Origin: Bacteroidota bacterium
GTDB lineage: Bacteria; Bacteroidota; Bacteroidia; Bacteroidales; VadinHA17
Direction of reading: 5' to 3'
Assembly: GCA_030611395.1 (NCBI GenBank)
Contig: JAUWPX010000093.1
Coordinates: 1 to 6,314, forward strand
Length of the DNA stretch: 6,314 nt
Shown here: positions 1 to 5,952 of the stretch, piece by piece
How positions within the stretch are numbered: position 1 is the first letter of the stretch
Layout: the number at the start of each line of letters is the position of its first letter
The notes under the pieces: model-generated
The model's input: only the letters and a program-made list of their open reading frames with translations
Databases searched by the model: none
What the model was told of the DNA's origin: nothing
Made by a program: the position numbers and the translations under genes

Positions 1-2
1 AT

Positions 3-140
3 TTCAAAGATATCGAAAAGGTTGATAAATACCTTTACAATAACGAACTCTCGGATAAAAGGAAGTTTTATTGGAAATATTACAAACCTCTGGTTACTAA
101 TATTCTTAATGATTATTACCTCGAATTGAAAGAAGAATAA
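3..140 (+). CDS. C-terminal end of an unidentified protein (5'-truncated)
   Basis: An open frame enters from the left edge and ends at a TAA (138-140), giving 45 residues that begin FKDIEKVDKYLY and end YYLELKEE. The peptide is rich in Lys, Glu, Asp, Asn and Tyr, which looks like a soluble helical C-terminus, and has no membrane segment or motif that I recognise. The frame is favoured because its stop lies 20 nt before a clear intrinsic terminator, as expected for the last gene of a transcript. Frame 1 is also open as far as a TGA at 127-129, and the opposite strand is open too, so reading frame alone is weak evidence in such a short piece. No function is proposed. Confidence 0.55.
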   Translation, partial: FKDIEKVDKYLYNNELSDKRKFYWKYYKPLVTNILNDYYLELKEE

Positions 141-160
141 AATTTTTTATGATACATTGT

Positions 161-191
161 AACCTATCCTTACCGGGATAGGTTTTTTTTT
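161..191 (+). terminator. Intrinsic (Rho-independent) terminator
   Basis: A perfect 9-bp inverted repeat, AACCTATCC (161-169) and GGATAGGTT (176-184), encloses a 6-nt loop. It runs into nine consecutive T residues (183-191), the last two pairs of the stem using the first Ts. It lies 20 nt after the stop codon of the truncated left-edge gene and most simply ends that transcript. The next gene on the same strand starts only 13 nt after the T-tract, so the hairpin could also sit in, or directly before, the leader of that gene. Confidence 0.85.
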
Positions 192-204
192 ATTTTCTTA
201 ATAA

Positions 205-759
205 ATGAGAATTATCAGTAAACTTATTCTTCATTTGATGGGATGGCAATTGTTTGGGCAAAAGCCTGATCTGGGAAAATTTATTATTATTGTTGCACCT
301 CATACAAGTAACTGGGATTTTTTCATAGGAGGATTATACTTGAATGCAAGGGGGATAAAATCAAAAGTTCTTATTAAAAAGGAAGTATTTTTTTTCCCGC
401 TTGGTTTGATATTCAAAATGATAGGAGGTATTCCTGTTGATCGTTATAAAAGAAATAATATTTCAGAGCAAATGGTAGATCTATTCAATCGATCGAAAAA
501 GATGATTCTTATCATAACTCCGGAAGGAACACGAAAAAAAGTCAGTAATTGGAAAAAGGGTTTTCACCGTATTGCAAAACAAGCAAATATCCCTGTAATC
601 CTTGCGTTTATTGATTACGGCAGAAAAACCGTAGGAATTAACAAAGTTTTTGAGTTAACTGATGATATTGATGCTGATATGATAAGATTAAAGAAATATT
701 ATAAAAATATAATACCAAAATACCCCCGTAAATTCTCAGAAAGTACAGATAATGATTGA
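205..759 (+). CDS. PlsC-family 1-acylglycerol-3-phosphate acyltransferase-like protein
   Basis: This 184-residue protein carries the four blocks of the glycerolipid acyltransferase (PlsC/LPLAT) family. The catalytic HX4D box is HTSNWD at residues 33-38. The acceptor-binding segment around GGIPVDR is at 74-80, the PEGTR box at 106-110, and the IPVIL block at 129-133. Such enzymes move an acyl group from acyl-ACP or acyl-CoA to lysophosphatidate or a related alcohol at the inner face of the membrane. The protein is shorter than classical PlsC (about 240 residues) and lacks an obvious N-terminal membrane anchor, although residues 62-73 are hydrophobic. This compact form is familiar among Bacteroidota 'acyltransferase' proteins, and its real acceptor may not be lysophosphatidate. 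The ATG at 205 is chosen because the next Met (residue 12) would cut into the usual N-terminal helix before the conserved Gly-Trp. There is no Shine-Dalgarno sequence. It converges on the flavoprotein gene, with 16 nt between the stop codons. Family assignment is firm; substrate is inferred. Confidence 0.9.
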   Translation: MRIISKLILHLMGWQLFGQKPDLGKFIIIVAPHTSNWDFFIGGLYLNARGIKSKVLIKKEVFFFPLGLIFKMIGGIPVDRYKRNNISEQMVDLFNRSKKMILIITPEGTRKKVSNWKKGFHRIAKQANIPVILAFIDYGRKTVGINKVFELTDDIDADMIRLKKYYKNIIPKYPRKFSESTDND

Positions 760-775
760 TGAGTTGCCCCCTCGC

Positions 776-3742
776 TCAGTCGCCTCGTTGCTCTTCATTC
801 TTCCTCAAGGCATCATACAATACTTCCACAGGATGGTAAGCTGTTCGTTTAGTTCCGTCTTTTATCTGGTGCCGGCAGCTTGTTCCCGGTGCTGCAATAA
901 TTGTTTTTTCAGAAGCTTCCCTGATAGCAGGAAATAAAACCAGTTCTCCGATTTTCATACTTAAATCGTAATGTTCTTTTTCATATCCGAACGAACCTGC
1001 CATGCCACAGCAACCCGATGAAATCTCTTCAACAGTGTAATTTTTTGGTAAAGACAATAATTTAATTGTAGCTTCAGTTGAAGCAATTGATTTTTGCTGG
1101 CAATGACCATGCAATTTTATATGCTGTTTGTTCTCGGTAAAGGTTTCAGATTTAATATGTCCTTTTTCCATTTCCCTGATCAGGAATTCATCAATCATAA
1201 AGGTGTTATTAGCAATTTGTTGTGCTGTTTGCTTATCCTTACCGCGCAGTAAATCAGGATATTCGTCACGAAAACTCAGAATCGCTGAAGGCTCAATTCC
1301 TATCAAAGGTTTTGCTTCAGTTATTAACGGACCAAAAATTTCAATATTTTTCTCAGCAAGACAACGGGCTTTACGTATTAAACCTTTGGAGATATAAGCT
1401 CTTCCACTTTCGGCATGTGATTGTGTTTCAATTTTATAACCTAATCTTATCAATAAACGGATTGTTTTAATACCGATGGATGCATCGTTATAATTGGTAA
1501 ATTCATCAATGAACAGGTAGACAGTACCGGTTTTTGGATTTTCAGGATTAATTTTATGAAGGGTTTGCCGCACCCATTTCCTAAGTGTTGTAGTGTTTAT
1601 CGCGGGTATTGATCGCTTTACAGCAAATTTAAGGATCTTTTTTATTGGAAATGATAAAACCTTGCTTTTTGCGAAGAGATTAAATAATGCAGGAAAGAAA
1701 GCTCCTATACGGTTGATTTTTGAAATATTGGCAATAACTCTTGTTCTAATTGGAATACCATGGTCGTCGTAGTAATGTTGCAGAAATTCCGCTTTCATTT
1801 TTGCTATGTCAACACTTGACGGGCATTCCGATTTACACCCTTTACAGGAAAGGCACAGATCAAGAATTCCGTATAGTTCTTTGTGATCAAATGGTTTTTC
1901 CTGACCTTGTAAACTTAGTAATTCCCGTAACAGATTAGCACGTGCTCTGGTAGAAGCATACTCATCACGAGTTGCCATGTAACTTGGGCACATTGTTCCA
2001 CCGGTTTTTTCCGTTTTCCTGCAATCGCCCGAGCCATTGCATTTCTCAGCTGCCCTGACAATTCCGCCAACATCCGAAAAGTCAAATATGGTTTCTATAT
2101 CAGGTGTAACCTGACCGGAAGTATAGCGCAGACAGGTATTCATTATTGGAGTGTCTACTATTTTTCCGGGATTTAAGATGTTTAGAGGATCCCAGCTTTT
2201 TTTCACCTCTTTTAATAATTCATAGTTCCGGTTACCCAGAATTATTGGTATAAATTCTCCCCGAAGCCGTCCATCACCATGTTCCCCGCTCATTGATCCG
2301 TGATATTTCTTAACCAGCCTGGCAACTTCAAGTCCCAATGTCCTGAAAAGTTCAACATCATCAGGATCTTTTAGATTTAGTATGGGACGCAGATGAATCT
2401 CCCCTGATCCAATGTGGGCATAGTAAACACATTCTTTATTATACTTATCCAAAATATCTTTCAGCTCATCCATGTAATCAGGCAACATATTTACATTTAC
2501 TGCTGTATCTTCAATTAGTGAGACTGGTTTTGCATCTCCTTTCATATTGGATAAAACTCCAAGTCCTGCTTTCCTCAGATCCCAGACTTTATCAACGTCA
2601 GGTGGAAAAATAAGGGGAAAATAATAACCATAACCCTCTTTTTGCATATCTTCTTCAAGATCCTTTGCAATTTGTTTTATCTCATCACGAGTTTCACTGG
2701 CAAATTCTATTATAAGAATAGCAGCTGGTTTCCCTTCAATAAAAAACCGGTTCCTTTGTTGTTCTATATTACTTTTTGTTAATTCCAGCACTATACTGTC
2801 CATCATCTCTACAGCTCCGGGTTTATGCTTCAGGGCAATCAGGTTTGCCAAAAAAGCTTCCTCAAGGGTTTTGAAATGAACGCAAACTAATCCTGTCACT
2901 GCAGGAGGGAGATCAACCAGGTTTAATTTTATCTCGGTTGTAAAAGCCAGTGTGCCTTCCGATCCGGCAAGTAACCTGGAAAAGTTAAAAGGTTTTTTTT
3001 CATCTGGAGTAAATACATCTGATTTCAGCAAAAGATCAAGTGCATAACCCGTATTTCGTCGTGGAATAACCGGATCAGGATAATCAGCGCGGATAGATTC
3101 CTTGTTTGATTCATTTGTAAGTATCTTACGGATAGATCTGTAAATATCATTTTCAAGCGATTCTCCTGTACATTTATTCTCAAACTCTTTCGTAGTAAGA
3201 TTACTGAATCCGGCTTCTGAGCCATCGCTTAAAATAGTGGATACTTCAAGTGTATGATCCCTTGTGCTGCCATAAAGTATGGAATGTGCTCCACATGCAT
3301 TGTTACCTAACATCCCACCCATCATACAGCGGTTCGAAGTTGAAGTTTCAGGACCAAAGAACAGTCCAAATGGTTTAAGATACTGGTTGAGTTCATCAAG
3401 TATGACACCCGGCTCCACACGTACCCATTTTTCTGCCTTGTTAACTTCAATAATCCTGTTCATGTAACGTGAAACATCTACAATAAGTCCTTCTGATACT
3501 ACCTGACCGGCCAGAGAGGTTCCTGCAGTTCTTGGTGTTATTGGTATTTTATTTTCACGCGACCAGATAATTATGTTGCGAATGTCATTTTTGTGCTTAG
3601 GCAAAGCTATAGCAAGCGGTTTTTGACGATAAGCCGAAGCATCAGTAGCATATATCAAACGACTAACTTCATCGTAAAGTAAATCTCCATCCAGTAACCC
3701 GGCAAGGGTTTCAAGCTGGCTGGTTAAAATTGCAGGGTCCAT
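776..3742 (-). CDS. FAD-linked D-2-hydroxyacid dehydrogenase fused to an iron-sulfur/cysteine-rich domain (GlcD-GlpC fusion, YdiJ/Dld-II-like)
   Basis: This 988-residue fusion should oxidise a D-2-hydroxy acid (D-lactate, D-2-hydroxyglutarate or glycolate type) and pass electrons from FAD through Fe-S clusters to a membrane acceptor. The FAD-binding (PCMH) half is at about 20-275, with RTAGTSLAGQ (71-80), a Gly/Asn-rich block ending GNNACGAHS (146-154) and GSEGTLAF (260-267). The FAD-oxidase C-terminal half reaches about 530, with HIGSGEIH (443-450), GEHGDGRLRGEF (486-497) and NILNPGK (521-527). R390, K405, H443, H450, E487 and H488 match, by spacing, the substrate and metal residues known in D-2-hydroxyglutarate dehydrogenases. 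The Fe-S half has C568, C574, C585-Pro, then C630-x2-C633-x2-C636-x3-C640-Pro. A cysteine-rich domain follows, with HGHC (878-881), GCCGMAGSFG (910-919) and GTSCRHQ (953-959). Nothing essential appears lost. The ATG at 3742 is preferred; an in-frame TTG at 3775 would add 11 residues with no family support. No signal peptide is visible. Length fits the roughly 1000-residue family. Substrate is open between D-lactate and D-2-hydroxyglutarate. Confidence 0.93.
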   Translation of the reverse strand: MDPAILTSQLETLAGLLDGDLLYDEVSRLIYATDASAYRQKPLAIALPKHKNDIRNIIIWSRENKIPITPRTAGTSLAGQVVSEGLIVDVSRYMNRIIEVNKAEKWVRVEPGVILDELNQYLKPFGLFFGPETSTSNRCMMGGMLGNNACGAHSILYGSTRDHTLEVSTILSDGSEAGFSNLTTKEFENKCTGESLENDIYRSIRKILTNESNKESIRADYPDPVIPRRNTGYALDLLLKSDVFTPDEKKPFNFSRLLAGSEGTLAFTTEIKLNLVDLPPAVTGLVCVHFKTLEEAFLANLIALKHKPGAVEMMDSIVLELTKSNIEQQRNRFFIEGKPAAILIIEFASETRDEIKQIAKDLEEDMQKEGYGYYFPLIFPPDVDKVWDLRKAGLGVLSNMKGDAKPVSLIEDTAVNVNMLPDYMDELKDILDKYNKECVYYAHIGSGEIHLRPILNLKDPDDVELFRTLGLEVARLVKKYHGSMSGEHGDGRLRGEFIPIILGNRNYELLKEVKKSWDPLNILNPGKIVDTPIMNTCLRYTSGQVTPDIETIFDFSDVGGIVRAAEKCNGSGDCRKTEKTGGTMCPSYMATRDEYASTRARANLLRELLSLQGQEKPFDHKELYGILDLCLSCKGCKSECPSSVDIAKMKAEFLQHYYDDHGIPIRTRVIANISKINRIGAFFPALFNLFAKSKVLSFPIKKILKFAVKRSIPAINTTTLRKWVRQTLHKINPENPKTGTVYLFIDEFTNYNDASIGIKTIRLLIRLGYKIETQSHAESGRAYISKGLIRKARCLAEKNIEIFGPLITEAKPLIGIEPSAILSFRDEYPDLLRGKDKQTAQQIANNTFMIDEFLIREMEKGHIKSETFTENKQHIKLHGHCQQKSIASTEATIKLLSLPKNYTVEEISSGCCGMAGSFGYEKEHYDLSMKIGELVLFPAIREASEKTIIAAPGTSCRHQIKDGTKRTAYHPVEVLYDALRKNEEQRGD

Positions 3743-3767
3743 ATAGTAAAAATTTCTGCTAAAATAA

Positions 3768-3775
3768 CAAATCAA
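3768..3775 (-). promoter_or_regulatory. Weak candidate -7 promoter element for the flavoprotein gene
   Basis: Read on the minus strand the bases are TTGATTTG, seven of eight matching the Bacteroidetes TAnnTTTG element. It lies 25 nt before the preferred ATG at 3742, which would leave a short untranslated leader. No TTG-type -33 element at the usual spacing is apparent, so this is only a candidate. Confidence 0.25.
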
Positions 3776-3882
3776 TTACTGAGGATAAAATTAAAATTAA
3801 CAGAATAATTATAATTTGTCTTTTGCCTTGACAATATGACAATAGTGATAATGAAATAATTAGAAAAACAGGCAATTTTGAT

Positions 3883-3890
3883 TAACTTTG
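3883..3890 (+). promoter_or_regulatory. Bacteroidetes-type -7 promoter element for the pta operon
   Basis: TAACTTTG is a perfect match to the Bacteroidetes primary sigma factor -7 consensus TAnnTTTG. It lies 39 nt before the pta ATG, so transcription would begin near 3895-3897 and give a leader of about 33 nt. The matching -33 TTG element is not seen about 20 nt upstream (the bases there are TAGAAAA). The call therefore rests on the -7 match and its position. Confidence 0.55.
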
Positions 3891-3929
3891 TAGTTCACTA
3901 GCAATTCTAATTTAAAATGCTGATATACA

Positions 3930-4937
3930 ATGGAATTACTTAAAGCAATAAAGGAAAAAGCGAAAAAAAATAATAAAAAGATTGTATTACCGGAAGGTAC
4001 AGAAGAAAGAACATTGAAAGCTGCAGATATCCTTATTAAAGAAAAAATTGCCAACATAATTCTTCTTGGGAAAAGGGAAGACATTGAAAGTTCCGCAGAA
4101 CAATTCGGGTTAAAAAATATTAAGAATGCAACAATTATTGATCCGGTAAGCCACTCAAGGAAACTTGAGTATGTCGATTTAATGGTTGAGTTGAGAAAGC
4201 ATAAAGGTCTTACGCGTGATGATGCATTTAAGCTAATTGAAGACCCACTTTATCTTGCTACGCTAATGATCAAGAATGGAGATGCCGATGGTGAGGTTGC
4301 CGGCGCAAGAAATGCCACTTCGGATGTGTTAAGACCTGCTTTTCAGTACGTTAAGACTCTGCCTGGCATAAGTGTTGTATCCGGGGCCTTTTTTTTGTTC
4401 TTTAAAGATAAAACCTTTGGCGAAAATGGGATACTTATTTTTGCCGACTGTGCAGTTCATCCTGATCCTACAGATAAAGAACTTGCTGAAATTGCTGTTG
4501 CCACTGCAAATACTACCAGGGCAATAGCCGGATTCGAACCGAGAGTTGCAATGCTTAGCTTCTCTACCAAGGGTAGTGCAAAACATGAAATGGTTGATAA
4601 AGTTGTTGAAGCTACCCGTATTGCACGTATTATGGATCCTTCATTAAAAATTGACGGTGAAATGCAGGCAGATGCTGCAATTATTGAATCAATTGGCAAA
4701 AAGAAGGCTCCGGGTAGTGAAATTGCAGGCAAAGCCAATGTGCTTATCTTTCCAACCATGGAAGCAGGAAATATTGCATATAAACTTGTGCAGCGTCTTG
4801 CACATGCTGAAGCTGTAGGACCGGTATTGCAGGGTATGGCTGCTCCAATTAACGATCTCTCAAGGGGATGTTCAGTTAGTGATATTGTAAACTTAGTTGC
4901 TATTACAGCCAACCAGGCAGATGCCATTAAAAAATAG
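3930..4937 (+). CDS. pta: Phosphate acetyltransferase (phosphotransacetylase)
   Basis: Pta converts acetyl-CoA and phosphate to acetyl phosphate and CoA in the cytoplasm, the first step of acetate formation. At 335 residues it is the short, single-domain form, without the N-terminal regulatory domains of E. coli Pta. Family signatures are LPEGTEERTLKAA (20-32), DGEVAGARNATSDVLRP (120-136), ADCAVHPDPT (172-181), DGEMQADAA (242-250) and PGSEIAGKANVLIFPTMEAG (261-280). R89, R135, S311, R312 and D318 line up, each two residues later, with Arg87, Arg133, Ser309, Arg310 and Asp316 of Methanosarcina thermophila Pta, so the active site is complete. The same superfamily includes phosphate butyryltransferase, but these motifs and the acetate kinase two genes on favour acetate. 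The ATG at 3930 has no Shine-Dalgarno sequence. The gene heads a three-gene operon, with 6 nt to the next start codon and a -7 promoter element upstream. Confidence 0.96.
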   Translation: MELLKAIKEKAKKNNKKIVLPEGTEERTLKAADILIKEKIANIILLGKREDIESSAEQFGLKNIKNATIIDPVSHSRKLEYVDLMVELRKHKGLTRDDAFKLIEDPLYLATLMIKNGDADGEVAGARNATSDVLRPAFQYVKTLPGISVVSGAFFLFFKDKTFGENGILIFADCAVHPDPTDKELAEIAVATANTTRAIAGFEPRVAMLSFSTKGSAKHEMVDKVVEATRIARIMDPSLKIDGEMQADAAIIESIGKKKAPGSEIAGKANVLIFPTMEAGNIAYKLVQRLAHAEAVGPVLQGMAAPINDLSRGCSVSDIVNLVAITANQADAIKK

Positions 4938-4943
4938 AATAAC

Positions 4944-5924
4944 ATGAAAACAGAAGTACTTGAAGATTATGCATTAGAAAAACGAGCCAGGCAAAAGGGG
5001 AGTCTGAAAAAAGTAGGTATAATTGGTGCCGGTACTATGGGGCAGGATATTGCAGTAATTATTAGTAAGCAAGGCATAGATGTTGTATTTATTGACCTTA
5101 CCGAGAAAAGAGTTAAAGAAATTTTTAATGAAATATCCCGCCGTCTTGATGAAATAATTAGTAAATGGGGTATGACAAAAAGTGAGAAGCGGGCAATTAT
5201 TTCAAGAATAACCGGATCAATTGATTATAACGATATCAGTGATTGTGATTTGGTAATTGAATCCATTAATACAAAAAAAGCCGGCACTAGCAGGGAACTC
5301 AGGAAAAATGTATTCAAGAAAATTGAATCAGTAGTATCAAGAGAAACAATTCTTGCATCCAATACATCAACAATGATGATCTCTGATTTGGCTGAGGTGC
5401 TGGATTATCCTGACAGGGCTGTAGGTTTGCATTTTATTACTCCGGCAATAACTGTTAATGTTGTTGAAGTGGTAAATGGAGTAAAGACAAGCGATAAATC
5501 ATATGAATTTGTTGTAAAGTTTGCCAAACTTATCGGGAAGACGCCGATTATTGTACATGAATCTCCCGGCAATATTAGTACACGTCTTATTGCAACACTT
5601 GTCAACGAAGCATGTGAAACCCTGATGGAAGGCATTGCTTTTATTACATGTATTGATACAACTATGAAAAAAGGATATGGTATGCAGTTTGGTCCTTTTG
5701 AGATGGCCGACCGGATTGGTCTGGATAAAATGGTTAAATGGATGGAAAATCTCTATGAAGAGTTTGGGGATCAGAAATTCAAGCCAAATCCGATTCTGAA
5801 ACGTCTGGTTAGATATGGTTTCTTTGGAAAAACCTCAGGTTCAGGATTTTATGTTTACAAGAATGGATTGGCTACTACAGAAGCTATTACTTATCCCGAG
5901 ATTAAATCCCGACATGAATATTAA
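4944..5924 (+). CDS. Divergent 3-hydroxyacyl-CoA dehydrogenase-like protein
   Basis: This 326-residue protein has the two-domain 3-hydroxyacyl-CoA dehydrogenase fold; canonical members oxidise L-3-hydroxyacyl-CoA to 3-oxoacyl-CoA with NAD. A charged extension (1-20) precedes the Rossmann motif GAGTMG (28-33), with Asp51 at the end of the second strand suggesting NAD. SNTST (139-143) contains the usual catalytic Ser, and GLHFITP (161-167) and NVVEVV (172-177) hold the His163-Glu175 pair. GPFEMADRIGLD (250-261) and YGFFGKTSGSGFYVY (291-305) are typical of the C-terminal domain. Unusual points: HFITP has Thr166 where the family has Asn (HFFNP), and PGNISTRL has Thr213 where the family has Asn (NRL). 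The loop after VIES (104-107) is about five residues longer and lacks the usual Glu. It sits 6 nt after pta and 24 nt before ackA, so it is almost certainly co-transcribed with them. 3-Hydroxybutyryl-CoA dehydrogenase is the closest common name, but the changed residues make substrate and activity uncertain. Confidence 0.85.
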   Translation: MKTEVLEDYALEKRARQKGSLKKVGIIGAGTMGQDIAVIISKQGIDVVFIDLTEKRVKEIFNEISRRLDEIISKWGMTKSEKRAIISRITGSIDYNDISDCDLVIESINTKKAGTSRELRKNVFKKIESVVSRETILASNTSTMMISDLAEVLDYPDRAVGLHFITPAITVNVVEVVNGVKTSDKSYEFVVKFAKLIGKTPIIVHESPGNISTRLIATLVNEACETLMEGIAFITCIDTTMKKGYGMQFGPFEMADRIGLDKMVKWMENLYEEFGDQKFKPNPILKRLVRYGFFGKTSGSGFYVYKNGLATTEAITYPEIKSRHEY

Positions 5925-5937
5925 TCAGAATTAGTAA

Positions 5938-5952
5938 ATGAACTTAATATGA
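5938..5952 (+). other. Possible four-codon minicistron overlapping the ackA start
   Basis: In the 24-nt gap before ackA, an ATG at 5938 opens a reading frame of four codons (Met-Asn-Leu-Ile) that stops at a TGA (5950-5952). The stop overlaps the ackA ATG as ATGA. A ribosome ending here could restart on ackA, which has no Shine-Dalgarno sequence. The element is so short that chance is a fair explanation. Confidence 0.25.

Larger units (their letters stand above)
3743..3929. other. Divergent intergenic region between the flavoprotein gene and pta
   Basis: This 187-nt, very AT-rich spacer must hold the start signals for both the minus-strand flavoprotein gene and the plus-strand pta operon. It contains a Bacteroidetes-type -7 element facing pta (3883-3890) and a weaker candidate facing the flavoprotein gene (3768-3775). 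It also has an 8-nt tandem repeat, GACAATAT/GACAATAG (3830-3845, one mismatch), and a perfect 10-bp palindrome, AATTATAATT (3807-3816). The repeat and the palindrome could be regulator sites, but in DNA this AT-rich they may be chance. No ORF of note or RNA gene is seen. Confidence 0.6.

Noticed and set aside
752..937. 61-codon plus-strand frame at the convergent junction
   Set aside because: It lies antisense to the well supported C-terminus of the flavoprotein, has Cys/Ser-rich composition without motifs, and overlaps the plsC-like stop. It is a shadow frame.
2993..3000. Eight-base homopolymer in the flavoprotein gene as a possible phase-variation site
   Set aside because: It encodes Lys/Lys in a variable loop (DEKKPF), the frame is intact, and such runs are expected in AT-rich DNA.
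3743..3775. In-frame TTG start that would lengthen the flavoprotein by 11 residues (999 in total)
   Set aside because: The added residues (MICYFSRNFYY) have no family support. The ATG at 3742 gives the expected start before the conserved N-terminal helix, and the TTG overlaps a candidate promoter element.
3828..3856. TTGACA (3828-3833) as a classical sigma-70 -35 box for pta
   Set aside because: No TATAAT-like box occurs at 16-18 nt spacing (GATAAT at 3847 is only 13 nt away). The Bacteroidetes -7 element at 3883 fits the host and the gene better.
4389..4396. Run of eight T after a GC-rich stretch in pta, resembling a terminator tail or slippage tract
   Set aside because: There is no hairpin in front of it, it encodes an uninterrupted part of Pta (AFFLFF), and the frame is intact on both sides.
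3930..4937. Phosphate butyryltransferase instead of phosphate acetyltransferase
   Set aside because: The signature blocks and all five active-site residues match acetyltransferases, and the kinase downstream is acetate-type rather than butyrate-type.
4457..4945. 162-codon minus-strand frame under pta
   Set aside because: It is the antisense of the highly conserved second half of Pta. Its Ala/Ser/Ile-rich composition mirrors the coding strand and it has no recognisable motif.
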